DNA of 64,000 nucleotides from Paenibacillus sp. ACRRX. GTDB lineage: Bacteria; Bacillota; Bacilli; Paenibacillales; Paenibacillaceae. The stretch is taken from contig NZ_JAKRNK010000001.1 of assembly GCF_022346885.1 (NCBI RefSeq), forward strand, positions 496,001 through 560,000, in the 5' to 3' direction. The translations under genes and the position numbers were made by a program. The stretch's first letter is position 1. Every line of letters starts with the position of its first letter. Shown piece after piece: positions 1 through 9,037 of the stretch. The notes under the pieces are model-generated. The model made no database searches. It had not been told where the DNA came from and saw only the letters and a list, made by a program, of their open reading frames with translations.

Positions 1-76
1 CTTCTATTCTTAGAGAGGGTCTTTATTTGCTAGGAGCACAAAAAAGAATTGGAAATAATAAAAATTGAAGTTTCAA

Positions 77-131
77 TTGCCAAGTCAGGAAGAAGGATGT
101 ATACTTTTAATGAAAATGATTATCAATATCA
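77..131 (+). promoter_or_regulatory. Flavodoxin promoter with overlapping Fur box
   Basis: A good sigma-A promoter is readable: TTGCCA at 77-82, a 17-base spacer, and TATACT at 100-105. Immediately downstream, at 112-130, GAAAATGATTATCAATATC matches the classical 19-bp Fur consensus (GATAATGATTATCATTATC) at 17 of 19 positions. The box covers the predicted transcription start, so iron-loaded Fur would block initiation and release it under iron starvation. Binding by Fur itself is inferred from the motif. Confidence 0.85.
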
Positions 132-198
132 TACATACGAGATTATACTGCATGCTTAGGCTGGGGAGAAGCCACCATCGGAACGGAGGAACTTATTG

Positions 199-639
199 AT
201 GAGCAACATCATCATGATTTTTGCAAGTATGACAGGTAATACCGAAGACATTGCTAAGGCAGTGGAACGCGGAATCAGAAGCACAGAGGCCGAACTCACC
301 ATGAAGGAAGTAATGGATGCTGAAGCATCTGAATTGGCTAATTACGATGGGATCGTATTAGGAGCATACACCTGGGGAGACGGAGAACTGCCAGACGAGT
401 TCTTGGACTTCTATGACGATATGGATGAACTCAGCTTATCTGGCAAGAAAGCGATTGTGTTCGGATCATGTGATTCTTCCTACCATGCTTATGGCGCTGC
501 TGTTGATTTATTGATTGAGAAGCTCCAATCGATAGGCTGCGAGGTTGTACTGGAAGGACTGAAGATTGAGCTGTCTCCTTCTAAGGATGAAGAAGAACAG
601 TGCGCTCAATTTGGACGCGACTTTGTTGCCAAGTTGTAG
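199..639 (+). CDS. Flavodoxin (short chain)
   Basis: A 146-residue FMN-binding electron-transfer protein of the flavodoxin family, acting in the cytoplasm as a low-potential carrier that can replace ferredoxin. The N-terminal SMTGNTE segment is the phosphate-binding loop for FMN, and the AYTWGDGELPDEF stretch is the usual second flavin-contact loop. Length is typical of short-chain flavodoxins. A TTG at 196 is in frame, but ATG 199 sits 8 bases after GGAGGA (185-190) and is preferred. The gene is monocistronic, with a hairpin terminator downstream. The Fur box in its promoter fits induction under iron limitation, when iron-sulfur ferredoxins are costly. The exact paralogue (YkuN or YkuP type) cannot be decided here. 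Confidence 0.92.
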   Translation: MSNIIMIFASMTGNTEDIAKAVERGIRSTEAELTMKEVMDAEASELANYDGIVLGAYTWGDGELPDEFLDFYDDMDELSLSGKKAIVFGSCDSSYHAYGAAVDLLIEKLQSIGCEVVLEGLKIELSPSKDEEEQCAQFGRDFVAKL

Positions 640-763
640 GGCGGCGGCAAGAGCAAGGAAGTCGTCGTAGGCAGATGAAGGAATATTGAACTATTGGCGA
701 TTGATTTATTGAAACTGCTAGTCGTTCACGTTCATGCAAACTAAGAGGTATGACGCAAATGAG

Positions 764-806
764 TAAAGGCAGTGCTCGTTCTCCATCAGGAGCGGCGCTG
801 CCTTTG
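764..806. terminator. Bidirectional terminator between flavodoxin and oppF
   Basis: An AAAGGCAGTGC arm pairs with GCGCTGCCTTT across a second short stem (CTCC/GGAG), forming a hairpin of about 40 bases. It has A-rich sequence on one side and a T stretch on the other, so it can serve both convergent genes. Confidence 0.75.
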
Positions 807-830
807 TTGTATTAGTTGTAGCGCGGCTTT

Positions 831-1793
831 CTATACTTCGTGGCAGGCTACGAAATGATTCGGCTTGGCTTCCCTGAATAAAGGTGCTTCCACCGTACAG
901 CGTTCTGTCGCAGCTGGGCAGCGTGTACGGAAGTAGCAGCCTGATGGCGGGTTGATTGGACTCGGTAGCTCTCCTTTAAGGACGATGCGCTCTTTGGAGG
1001 CTTCGATCTCGGGATCAGGCACAGGAATAGCAGACATTAGAGCTTTTGTATAGGGATGGAGCGGGTCAGCATATAAAGTGCTGCTTTCTGCAAGCTCGAC
1101 CATCTTGCCCAGATACATAACGGCAACACGATCGCTGATATGTTTGACCATGGACAGGTCATGTGCAATAAACAGATAAGTAAGGTCGAACTTCTGCTGC
1201 AATTCTTTTAACAGGTTGACGACTTGGGCTTGAATAGAGACGTCGAGCGCAGATATCGGTTCATCGCAAATAATAAATTGTGGATCAACCGCAAGGGCAC
1301 GCGCGATACCGATTCGCTGTCGTTGTCCGCCTGAGAATTCATGCGGGTAACGGGTTGCATGATCGGGATTAAGTCCAACGAGATCCAATAGGTCCTCAAC
1401 GCGGCGTTTACGTTCTGCGCGACTGTTAGCTAGGCGGTGGATATCCAATGCTTCGCCGATAATATCAGTAATCGTCATCCGCGGATTCAGCGAAGCATAT
1501 GGGTCCTGGAAGATCATTTGCATCTGGCGGCGCATTGCTTTCATTTTAATGCTATTAAGCTGGTTTATATTGGTTCCATTAAAGGTGACGCTGCCTGCAG
1601 TTGGCTCATACAGCCGCAGTACAGTTCGACCCACAGTCGATTTGCCGCAGCCGGATTCACCAACCATCCCTAGCGTTTCACCCTTTTTTACTTCAAAACT
1701 GACATCGTTCACCGCTTTGAGAACACCACCGCGATTTACATGGAAATATTTTTTGAGTCCTTCAACCTTTAGCATTGCTTCCGTTCGTGTCAT
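831..1793 (-). CDS. oppF: Oligopeptide ABC transporter ATP-binding protein OppF
   Basis: One of two nucleotide-binding subunits of an oligopeptide importer of the OppABCDF/DppABCDF type, working at the inner face of the membrane. The 320-residue product shows a Walker A (GESGCGKST, residues 45-53), the ABC signature FSGGQ followed by RQRIGIARA, a Walker B ending in CDEP, and the C-terminal oligopeptide-transporter extension with its Cys-containing GCYFRTRCP segment. Its ATG overlaps the oppD stop codon as ATGA, so translation is coupled. It is the last gene of oppABCDF. Whether the substrate is a peptide, a dipeptide or a peptide-like metallophore cannot be told from the ATPase. Confidence 0.93.
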   Translation of the reverse strand: MTRTEAMLKVEGLKKYFHVNRGGVLKAVNDVSFEVKKGETLGMVGESGCGKSTVGRTVLRLYEPTAGSVTFNGTNINQLNSIKMKAMRRQMQMIFQDPYASLNPRMTITDIIGEALDIHRLANSRAERKRRVEDLLDLVGLNPDHATRYPHEFSGGQRQRIGIARALAVDPQFIICDEPISALDVSIQAQVVNLLKELQQKFDLTYLFIAHDLSMVKHISDRVAVMYLGKMVELAESSTLYADPLHPYTKALMSAIPVPDPEIEASKERIVLKGELPSPINPPSGCYFRTRCPAATERCTVEAPLFREAKPNHFVACHEV

Positions 1794-2794
1794 ACGGTAA
1801 CCTCCTGTGCCAAGGGATGCATGAGCCAGCAGCGTGCTTGATGAGAACCGCTAATATCCGTAATTTCTGGATCTTCGGTTTTGCAGATTTGCATCGCATA
1901 GTCGCAGCGAGCGCAGAATCCACAGCCTGCAGGCGGCTTAATGAGGTCAGGCGGCGTTCCGTTAATGGGAATAAGTGGTTCATTTTTCTTCTGATCAAGA
2001 CGCGGCAAGGAACGCAGCAGGCCCTTTGTATAAGGGTGCTTTGGATTTTTGAATATTTCCCACTTTGTTCCGGTCTCGACCACTTTCCCTGCATACATTA
2101 CGATAACTCGATCGCACAAATCGGCAACGATCCCGAGATCATGAGTGATCAAAATAATTGAGGTGCCAAACTTGGCTTGCAAGTCCTTCATAACGGACAG
2201 GATCTGCGCTTGAATCGTTACGTCCAACGCTGTAGTTGGCTCATCTGCAATAAGTAATGATGGATTGCAGGCTAACGCAATTGCGATCATCGCGCGCTGG
2301 CGCATGCCACCGGAAAATTCATGCGGATACTGTCCAAAGCGCGATGAGGCATTTGGAATGCCAACCAAGTTCAACATATCAACCGCGACTTGCTTAGCTT
2401 CCCGGCCAGAGAGTTGTTTATGCTTTTCTAATACTTCTGTAATTTGGCGTCCAATTGTCATTGTTGGATTAAGTGATGTCATGGGGTCCTGAAAGATCAT
2501 ACCGATATCTTTTCCACGTATACTCTGCATCCGTGATGGCTTGAGCTTCAATAAATCTTCACCCTTAAATAGAATCTGACCCTGCTTCACTTTACTGGGC
2601 GGCGAAGGCAACAATCTCATAATCGACTGAGCGGTAACGCTTTTTCCACAGCCAGATTCGCCTACGATTGCTACAGCCTCGCCAGGATTAACATGGAAGG
2701 TCACACCTCGCACGGCTTTAACCTCGCCGGCACGAACATGGAAGGAGACGTGCAAGTCGTGTACCTCTAACAATGGTTTCAATGGTTTATGCAT
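1790..2794 (-). CDS. oppD: Oligopeptide ABC transporter ATP-binding protein OppD
   Basis: The second ATPase subunit of the same importer, 334 residues. Walker A GESGCGKSV lies at residues 45-53, the signature is FSGGMRQRAMIA, and the Walker B ends in ADEP. The C-terminal region contains closely spaced cysteines (GCGFCARC and a following AMQIC). Related DppD-type subunits carry an iron-sulfur cluster in this region, but its presence here is not shown. The ATG at 2794 follows AAGGAGG by 8 bases and starts 12 bases after oppC. OppD and OppF would form the ATPase heterodimer under OppB and OppC. Confidence 0.93.
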   Translation of the reverse strand: MHKPLKPLLEVHDLHVSFHVRAGEVKAVRGVTFHVNPGEAVAIVGESGCGKSVTAQSIMRLLPSPPSKVKQGQILFKGEDLLKLKPSRMQSIRGKDIGMIFQDPMTSLNPTMTIGRQITEVLEKHKQLSGREAKQVAVDMLNLVGIPNASSRFGQYPHEFSGGMRQRAMIAIALACNPSLLIADEPTTALDVTIQAQILSVMKDLQAKFGTSIILITHDLGIVADLCDRVIVMYAGKVVETGTKWEIFKNPKHPYTKGLLRSLPRLDQKKNEPLIPINGTPPDLIKPPAGCGFCARCDYAMQICKTEDPEITDISGSHQARCWLMHPLAQEVTV

Positions 2795-2806
2795 GCCTAT
2801 GCCTCC

Positions 2807-3757
2807 TTATTTCTTCAGCTTGGGATCAAGCGCGTCACGCAGGCCGTCACCGAACATGTTAAATGCAAGCATCGTTAAGCTGATAAGAATAGCCGGGAAT
2901 AGCATACGCCAAGGATATAAAATCATGGCTTTGAGTGCATCATTAATCATCGTGCCCCATGATGCAGCTGGAAGCTGTACGCCCAACCCGAGGAAACTAA
3001 GCACTGCTTCGCTAAAGATAGCAGTAGGCACAGCCAATGTTAACGTTACGATTATGGGGCCGAGGGAATTTGGCACTAAATGACGGAATAGAATACGGGC
3101 CCCAGATGCACCAAGAGAGCGGGATGCAAGTACATACTCTTGATTTTTTAGCTGCATCATCTGTCCACGTACAATCCAAGACATATTAATCCAACCCGTG
3201 ATACAAAGCGCCATAATTATTGTAAATAAACTGGGTTCAAATACAACAACAAGTAAGATGGCGACAAGCATATCAGGTACGGAATAAATAATCTCAGATA
3301 TTTTGTTCATAACATCGTCTAGTCGTCCCCCGATGTAACCCATAATACCGCCGTATATTACGCCAATAAATAGATTTATAAGCGCAGCGGAAAATCCAAC
3401 AATTAAGGAGATCCGGGCACCCATCCAAGTACGGGCGAACATGTCGCGGCCGAGATCGTCTGTGCCAAACCAATGTTCTGCTGATGGAGGCTGGTTGGTA
3501 AGTTCCAGATTGTTGGTATAGTAGTCATACGGTGTTATGAGGGGGCCTATTATTGCCATGATAATGAGCAGCACAAGTATGGATAAACCCATCATTGCCC
3601 CAACATTACTTCGCAACCGAAACCAGGCATCACGCCATGCAGAAATGCTTTCGCGTTCGATCGCCTCCGCCGCATGTTCGTCGATGGATATTTTGGTGAA
3701 TTGTTCTGCTGAATACTGTCTGTCCGAAAGGGGCCTTTTTTTGTTGTATGAGATCAT
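2807..3757 (-). CDS. oppC: Oligopeptide ABC transporter permease OppC
   Basis: An inner-membrane permease subunit of 316 residues. A cytoplasmic N-terminal tail of about 45 residues precedes the first membrane helix (LSILVLLIIMAIIGPLI). A periplasm-facing domain with the HWFGTDDLGRD signature of the OppC/DppC family follows, then the five-helix permease core with the coupling motif near ASRSLGASGARI. Its ATG overlaps the oppB stop as ATGA, indicating coupled synthesis of the two permeases. GAAAGGAG provides the ribosome site. Confidence 0.93.
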   Translation of the reverse strand: MISYNKKRPLSDRQYSAEQFTKISIDEHAAEAIERESISAWRDAWFRLRSNVGAMMGLSILVLLIIMAIIGPLITPYDYYTNNLELTNQPPSAEHWFGTDDLGRDMFARTWMGARISLIVGFSAALINLFIGVIYGGIMGYIGGRLDDVMNKISEIIYSVPDMLVAILLVVVFEPSLFTIIMALCITGWINMSWIVRGQMMQLKNQEYVLASRSLGASGARILFRHLVPNSLGPIIVTLTLAVPTAIFSEAVLSFLGLGVQLPAASWGTMINDALKAMILYPWRMLFPAILISLTMLAFNMFGDGLRDALDPKLKK

Positions 3758-4692
3758 GCCGCTTTCTCCTTTCGTTTACCCAGCTTAATACGTGGATCAA
3801 TAAAACCATAAGCGAGATCCGTAATGAATCGTGCGGACATCAATATTAATCCGTAAAAGATCGTAATGCCCATAATAAGCGAATAATCACGATTGCCGAT
3901 ACTCATTACGTAAATTTTGCCTAGGCCTGCAATCCCGAATATTTGCTCAATAATAAACGAACCAGTGATAACGTTGGCTGTAAGTGGCCCGAGATAGGTA
4001 ACAACAGGCAATATACCGTTACGAAGCACGTGTCGCTGCATGACAGTCCAAGTGCTTAACCCCTTAGCTCTCGCGGTTTTGATATAGTCAGAATGTAGTA
4101 CTTCTAACATATTAGAACGAGTTAAGCGTGCGATAAACGCGATTGGCAGAGCCGCAAGGGCGATTGTGGGGAGTACATAATCTTTTGCTTCCTGCAAGCC
4201 GACAACATTAAAGATCGGGAACTTGACTCCAAGCAGCCATTGTAAAATAGAAGCCATAACAAAGCTCGGAACGGATACACCTACAACAGCCAGTACCATG
4301 GCGGAAGTATCCAGCATTTTACGATGGTTAAAGGCAGCGGTCATTCCAAGGGTAACACCAACTAGTACGGAGACGATAACAGCGACAATACCCAGCTTCA
4401 TAGAGAATGGGAAGGAGTCCCGAATAAATTCAACTACTTCGCGGTCTTGCATTTTCATGGAGATGCCGAGGTTACCCTGTACCAACTTGCTCAAGTAGAT
4501 ACCATACTGTTCAAGAACAGGTTTATCTAAGCCATAATGGGCCATAATCCGAGCTTTAATTTCAGGCGGTATATTTTTCTCGGACATAAAAGGATCGCCT
4601 GGAATGGACTTCATCAGCATAAAGGTAATCGAAGCTAGCATAAATAATGAGAGGATAAAGAAGAACATCTTGTTTAAGATATAACGAGTCAT
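3754..4692 (-). CDS. oppB: Oligopeptide ABC transporter permease OppB
   Basis: The partner permease of OppC, 312 residues. It begins with a membrane helix directly after MTRYILNKM and has the conserved coupling segment around TARAKGLSTWTVMQRHVLRN. The start is slightly uncertain: ATG 4692 is preceded by an in-frame GTG at 4695, and the GAGGAG ribosome site is 12 (GTG) or 15 (ATG) bases away, longer than usual, so OppB translation may be modest. A hairpin lies between oppA and this gene. Confidence 0.92.
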   Translation of the reverse strand: MTRYILNKMFFFILSLFMLASITFMLMKSIPGDPFMSEKNIPPEIKARIMAHYGLDKPVLEQYGIYLSKLVQGNLGISMKMQDREVVEFIRDSFPFSMKLGIVAVIVSVLVGVTLGMTAAFNHRKMLDTSAMVLAVVGVSVPSFVMASILQWLLGVKFPIFNVVGLQEAKDYVLPTIALAALPIAFIARLTRSNMLEVLHSDYIKTARAKGLSTWTVMQRHVLRNGILPVVTYLGPLTANVITGSFIIEQIFGIAGLGKIYVMSIGNRDYSLIMGITIFYGLILMSARFITDLAYGFIDPRIKLGKRKEKAA

Positions 4693-4734
4693 CACATTAC
4701 ACCACTACTCCTCTGTAAAATCATCATGGCAAAA

Positions 4735-4772
4735 GTCGGGACACATAGAGCCTACGCTCTATGCACCCCGAC
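4735..4772 (-). terminator. Intercistronic hairpin between oppA and oppB
   Basis: Arms GTCGGG/CCCGAC and CATAGAG/CTCTATG pair around a small loop. Read on the minus strand the hairpin is followed by only four T residues. It is better seen as a leaky terminator or RNA-protecting stem that lowers opp membrane-gene expression relative to oppA than as a full stop. Confidence 0.6.
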
Positions 4773-4792
4773 ATGCTTCTCATTTGTTTATC

Positions 4793-6496
4793 CTATTCCA
4801 GATAGCCGCGATCAAAATGAATCATACCTTGATAGTCGATAAACACGCCTTTCACGTTAGGCTTAGTAAGACCCACTGATGTATAGTAGTAGATCGGAAG
4901 GATAGCTTGCTCATCTTCAATAAGGATCTTCTCAGCTTGTGCCATCAGATCCATGCGCTCCTTGGCATCCATGGAGGACTTAGCTTTCTTCAACAATTCA
5001 TCATACTTAGGATTGCTGAAGCCGATATCGTTATTGCCGCTGCCTGTCATATAAAGGTCTAGGAATGACATTGGATCGTTGTAGTCTGTAGACCAGCCTG
5101 CACGCGCAACTTGATAGTTTAAGTTCGTACGGTTTTTCAAGAACACGCCCCACTCTTGATTCTGAATCTTGACTTTTACGTTCAGGTTTTTGTTCCACAT
5201 GTCGGCAATAGCTTGTGCAATCTTTTTGTGCTTGTCATTCGTATTATGCGCAAGCTCAAATTCAAGCGTTGTCAGGCCCTCTTCTTTAAGGCCTTCTTGT
5301 AGCAACTTGTTGGCTTCTTCCAAATTCTCTTGGAAGTAATTATCTTTCACTTCGGAACGGAATTCGTCATTCTGTCCGGCGATACCAGGTGATACGATTC
5401 CGAATGCAGGAATTTCTCCACTTAACGTTACTTTATCAATGAGCAACTGACGGTTGATAGCCATGGATAAGGCACGGCGTATTTTCTTGTTGGAGAAAGG
5501 CTTTTGCTTATTGTTGAATAAGTAGTAATAAGTAGAAGCAACCCCTTTAATATGAAGCTCATCCTTCTTTGTTTGCTGAAGGACTGGAATTTGCTCAGTA
5601 GGAACCTCACCTGTAGGCATACCGCTATAATCAAGTACGTTGGTTTCATACATGTTTAGCTCAGACGAACCTTCTGATACAATAGATACTTGTACCTTTG
5701 TAAATTTCACTTCGTCTTTGGCATAGTAGTTGTTGTTTTTAGCGAGTTCAAGGGAGGATTGTTTCACCCATTTGCTTACAGAGAATGGCCCGTTTGAAAT
5801 AATCGAACTGGCTTCTGAAGCCCATTTGGGATTGTCTTTTACAGATTGATGCACGGGAAAGAACGTTTGGAATGACAGTAAGCTTAAGAAGTAAGCTGTC
5901 GGACTTTCTAATTGCACTTCTAATGTGTTGGCGTCTATCGCTTTTACGCCGACTTGGTTAGGGTCTGTAATTTTAGTTTTGGTGTAAGCGGCATCTTTAT
6001 GTTTATTGTATCCTTCGGCGTTCTTGATGTAGTAGAGTTGGTAGGCGTAAGGAGGAGCGGGTTGAAAATCAGGGTCTAGCACACGTTTCCAAGCGAACTC
6101 ATAATCATTTGCGGTGACAGGATCGCCATTGGACCATTTTGCGTCTTTACGGATGTGGAAGGTGTATTTGGTGCCATCAGGGGAGATCTCCCATTTCTCT
6201 GCAGTGCCCTCAATTGGTTTTCCTTTCTCATCTGAACGTGTCAAGCCTTCAAATAAAGCGCCTAGCAATGCAAATGAGGTAGAATCTTGAGCTTGACCTG
6301 GGTCTAGAGATGGTGGCTCAGAAATCGAGTTGAAGCGGAATACTTGCTCTTTGGCGGGTTCATTTTTGTTCTCATTGGATTTCTCTTCGTTCTTTGCCTC
6401 TTCTTTAGCAGGTGTGGAGCTACCTCCGCAAGCGCTTACAAACGCACTTACTGCCAACAGCAATGTCAGGACTAGCAGCATGGATTTTTTTTTCAT
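4793..6496 (-). CDS. oppA: Oligopeptide-binding lipoprotein OppA
   Basis: The extracellular, membrane-anchored substrate receptor of the opp importer, 567 residues, family 5 of bacterial solute-binding proteins. A lipoprotein signal ends in VSAC with Cys23 as the lipidation site, followed by an acidic/Asn-Lys linker. The mature chain carries the family features PSLDPGQAQD, the KDAKWSNGDPVTANDYEFAWKR-type region and the C-terminal NDPMSFLDLY segment seen in peptide binders. It is the first gene of the operon. The long upstream region holds its promoter, which could not be assigned with confidence. Confidence 0.93.
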   Translation of the reverse strand: MKKKSMLLVLTLLLAVSAFVSACGGSSTPAKEEAKNEEKSNENKNEPAKEQVFRFNSISEPPSLDPGQAQDSTSFALLGALFEGLTRSDEKGKPIEGTAEKWEISPDGTKYTFHIRKDAKWSNGDPVTANDYEFAWKRVLDPDFQPAPPYAYQLYYIKNAEGYNKHKDAAYTKTKITDPNQVGVKAIDANTLEVQLESPTAYFLSLLSFQTFFPVHQSVKDNPKWASEASSIISNGPFSVSKWVKQSSLELAKNNNYYAKDEVKFTKVQVSIVSEGSSELNMYETNVLDYSGMPTGEVPTEQIPVLQQTKKDELHIKGVASTYYYLFNNKQKPFSNKKIRRALSMAINRQLLIDKVTLSGEIPAFGIVSPGIAGQNDEFRSEVKDNYFQENLEEANKLLQEGLKEEGLTTLEFELAHNTNDKHKKIAQAIADMWNKNLNVKVKIQNQEWGVFLKNRTNLNYQVARAGWSTDYNDPMSFLDLYMTGSGNNDIGFSNPKYDELLKKAKSSMDAKERMDLMAQAEKILIEDEQAILPIYYYTSVGLTKPNVKGVFIDYQGMIHFDRGYLE

Positions 6497-7155
6497 GCTT
6501 TGTGTGTTCCCCTCTCTAGGTAATATCGTTGGTAACCATCGTCAAATTACGCAAGGCTGTCTAGGCATCGAGGGAAATAATTGACAGCTGGTTTGTACCA
6601 TATAATAGCACATGCTTTTCTTTTCGTCTGCTCTTTTTTGCAAAAAATTTTAAAAATGTCTACTCAACAGATGCACTAATCCATCAAGAGACAACAAAAT
6701 TACAAAAAATATAAAAAATATTGTCATGCATTGTCGTATAATTGCGCAATCGCTGTAAAGCTTTAAATTGGAAAAATATATAAACAAGCGCTGTAGAAGA
6801 CATGATGAAGTAGTCAGCTTAAGGTGGTCTGCACTGGATAAGGCAAAATGAAATAAACGAGAAAAGGGTTATTGGATACGTTAATCTGTATGAAAAGGAT
6901 GATAGACATGTTAAATAGATTGTGTCGAATGATGGGAAGTTCGAATAAAAATATTTCGACAATTCTCACACGAAATAAAAATAAGTGAAAACAAACTTTT
7001 CATGTGTTCTATGTGTATGAGAAGGGGAGATCGAGCAAGTTCTTGACAAGTGTCTTGAATTGAAACATAGGGGGAGCGCTCGAAGCGGTGCTTACAAGTG
7101 ACCTCGTGCCGGGTATGTGTGCAGCCACGGCACGATTTAGCGTCATCATAACATT
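6497..7155. other. Intergenic region upstream of oppA
   Basis: About 660 bases with no convincing gene on either strand. The sequence is A+T-rich. It must hold the minus-strand oppA promoter and the 3' end of the neighbouring minus-strand transcript. A TTGACA/TATAAT pair on the plus strand at 6581-6606 has a spacer of only 14 and is not accepted as a promoter. Confidence 0.5.
7104..7135 (-). terminator. Hairpin downstream of the stalk-domain gene
   Basis: A perfect 8-bp stem TCGTGCCG/CGGCACGA lies 21 bases past the stop codon of the minus-strand gene. No T-run follows on that strand, so termination would be weak or factor-assisted. Confidence 0.5.
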
Positions 7156-7626
7156 TTACGAAGTTATCTTGTCAGGAGTAATCGTGACAGTCTTCGTGGG
7201 CGCATCCCAACTGTTATGGAGTTGAAATACTTGCTGAAGCAGCGCCAAGGGGACGTACGTACGGTTTTTTAACAGGAGAGGCTTGGTTGTTAATGTAACA
7301 TCTTTCCCGTTTACCTTTAAAACGTCAGTAATGATGTTCCAAGTCACATTTACATGTCTATTCTCAATTGAAACTGTTTGTGTGTTGGTCTCCCAGCGGA
7401 CAACAGCTTGTATAAGATTAGAAATGTCCTTGACAGGCATATACGTCATGCCGTTTAAAATCGTGAAGTCTTCTACTTTGATTCGGCCTTCCTCTGTTAC
7501 GATCATAACTTGGGGAACAACAGAAATGGATGGTCTTGGGCTGTGCTCGGCAGCAGCATGTCCGTACATAGGGATCAGAGTAAAAAGTATTATGGCGACT
7601 ATGGATGAGGCCAGAGTTTTGTACAT
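7156..7626 (-). CDS. Secreted copper-amine-oxidase-type stalk-domain protein
   Basis: A 156-residue secreted protein. A signal peptide (about residues 1-25, ending near GHAAA) precedes two repeats of the short domain annotated as copper amine oxidase N-terminal-like. The repeats show the pattern GMTYMPVKDISNLI...V.WE..TQTVSI and RTYVPLALLQQVF...W...TKTVTI. This stalk domain is very common in Paenibacillaceae and is not itself an enzyme; it usually sits on cell-surface proteins. Here it stands alone, without a catalytic partner. AAGGAGG lies 7 bases before the ATG. Function unknown; a surface or wall-associated structural role is an inference. Confidence 0.82.
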   Translation of the reverse strand: MYKTLASSIVAIILFTLIPMYGHAAAEHSPRPSISVVPQVMIVTEEGRIKVEDFTILNGMTYMPVKDISNLIQAVVRWETNTQTVSIENRHVNVTWNIITDVLKVNGKDVTLTTKPLLLKNRTYVPLALLQQVFQLHNSWDAPTKTVTITPDKITS

Positions 7627-8114
7627 GTGGATACCTCCTTATAGATTAAACGGAGCAATAGCCTAAAAAGTTTCGCAAATTGGAACATTAGTAACTGTTA
7701 GTTACTTCCATATATAGTATTGGCTTCATCGATAGATTTACCGCTTGATATAGATCATGATTGTTAGAATCTTTGAAAGACTGCATTTAATGGAATATTA
7801 CTAGTTGAATATTTCCATTTGTTTGGGTAAAATCTAGTCTATTGATTCTTTCATGTAAGATTACTTACCCTCTTTTTCTCATTTTAATCTTAAGGTGGCC
7901 GATTAGGAGAAAATAGAAATGTGCTCAGTAAAGGAGAATTTATCCTGGAAGAGGAATAAATAATTAAATCACACAGTTCTAGTTTTGGTAGTTGAAGAGT
8001 GAGGTTGCATCTGATTGGGACGAAATGGCATGCATTCGGATAAAATCTTAGTAGAATTGAACATCGAGAAGTAAATATATCGTGATAGCTGAGCCTATTA
8101 AAGGAGATTGAATT
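7627..8114. other. Divergent intergenic region
   Basis: About 490 bases between the minus-strand stalk-domain gene and the plus-strand nucleotidyltransferase. Apart from the 17-bp palindrome at 7690-7706 and the ribosome site AAAGGAG just before 8115, no gene or RNA structure could be supported. Confidence 0.5.
7690..7706. promoter_or_regulatory. Perfect palindrome, candidate operator
   Basis: AGTAACTgttAGTTACT is a perfect 7-bp inverted repeat with a 3-base centre, flanked by TGGAA on the left and TTCCA on the right. It lies about 65 bases upstream of the minus-strand stalk-domain gene, in the position expected for its promoter. The cognate regulator is unknown. Confidence 0.5.
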
Positions 8115-8924
8115 ATGATTCAAGACCTGCATCCCAAAATTCAAGCCATCTTAAAATTATATATGGATATGATTAATGAAGTCCAGCCAGGTCTGATCGA
8201 AGGTTTATACATTTACGGATCTGTAGCGATGGGCGATTACTCTTTGCGATTGAGCGATATAGACTTTATTGCAGTAACACATAAACGTATGACCGATGAA
8301 GATATTTTAACAGTAGAGCGTGTTCATCGCAAGGTTAACCGAGCATACAAGAAACCGAACTTGAACGGAATTTATATTACATGGGATGAGTTGGGTAAAA
8401 GGGCAGAAGAAGTTGAGCCCTTCCCTTATTATTGTGATGGACGAATGCACCGTTCTGGTTATTTTGAAATGAACTTGGTGACGTGGTATGGACTTAAGAC
8501 GCACGGGATTGCCTTGATTGGCCCAACTACAAAAGAATTGCCTTATGAAGTCAGTTGGCAGCAGTTAATACAAGACATGCAGCATAACTTACAAACCTAT
8601 TGGATGTCCTGGATCAAGCGCTCGCACGCTATGCTCAAGGATAGAATTGGTTTGTACTTATTTCGCTCTCAAGTAGAATGGGGAGTCTTGGGAATTAGCC
8701 GATTATTTTATACATTTAGAGAGCAAGATATTACGTCAAAACGATTGGCAGGAGAATACGCGCTGCGTGTCGTTCCTGAACAGTGGCATCCTATTATTAA
8801 GGATGCTATTGACTATCGTGAGGGAATACGAAGTTCTAGTTATCGTTCACGCGCTGTGCGAAAAGCAGATACGTTAAGTTATATGGAATACATAATTTCT
8901 GAATGTACGAAGGAAAGAGAGTAG
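8115..8924 (+). CDS. Nucleotidyltransferase, aminoglycoside adenylyltransferase-like
   Basis: A 269-residue protein of the polymerase-beta-type nucleotidyltransferase fold. The active-site pattern is clear: GS at residues 35-36 (YIYGSVAMGDYSL) and the SDID metal-binding pair at Asp48 and Asp50. Size and layout, with a helical C-terminal domain, match the AadA/ANT(9)-like and DUF4111 proteins that adenylylate aminoglycosides. The protein may be a chromosomal relative that modifies another small molecule, and resistance cannot be claimed from sequence. Start supported by AAAGGAG 8 bases upstream. It is a single gene; no regulatory partner was seen. Confidence 0.8.
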   Translation: MIQDLHPKIQAILKLYMDMINEVQPGLIEGLYIYGSVAMGDYSLRLSDIDFIAVTHKRMTDEDILTVERVHRKVNRAYKKPNLNGIYITWDELGKRAEEVEPFPYYCDGRMHRSGYFEMNLVTWYGLKTHGIALIGPTTKELPYEVSWQQLIQDMQHNLQTYWMSWIKRSHAMLKDRIGLYLFRSQVEWGVLGISRLFYTFREQDITSKRLAGEYALRVVPEQWHPIIKDAIDYREGIRSSSYRSRAVRKADTLSYMEYIISECTKERE

Positions 8925-8990
8925 ACTAGCTATAATTTTTCCTTCAGCTGCACTTTTTTTCGAGATAGATTACTCGTAAATGTATAGCAG

Positions 8991-9016
8991 CAAGGAGCAT
9001 CCGAAGATGCTCCTTG
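8991..9016. terminator. Hairpin between convergent nucleotidyltransferase and helD genes
   Basis: A perfect 11-bp stem CAAGGAGCATC/GATGCTCCTTG closed by a stable CGAA tetraloop. It sits between two convergent genes. Neither strand has a clear T-run next to the stem, so its strength as an intrinsic terminator is uncertain. Confidence 0.6.
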
Positions 9017-9037
9017 CCACCCTGGTCAGCCTGCCTG

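Noticed and set aside
6581-6606. TTGACA and TATAAT on the plus strand upstream of oppA
   Set aside because: The spacer is only 14 bases and the next plus-strand gene is 1.5 kb away, so a working sigma-A promoter is unlikely.
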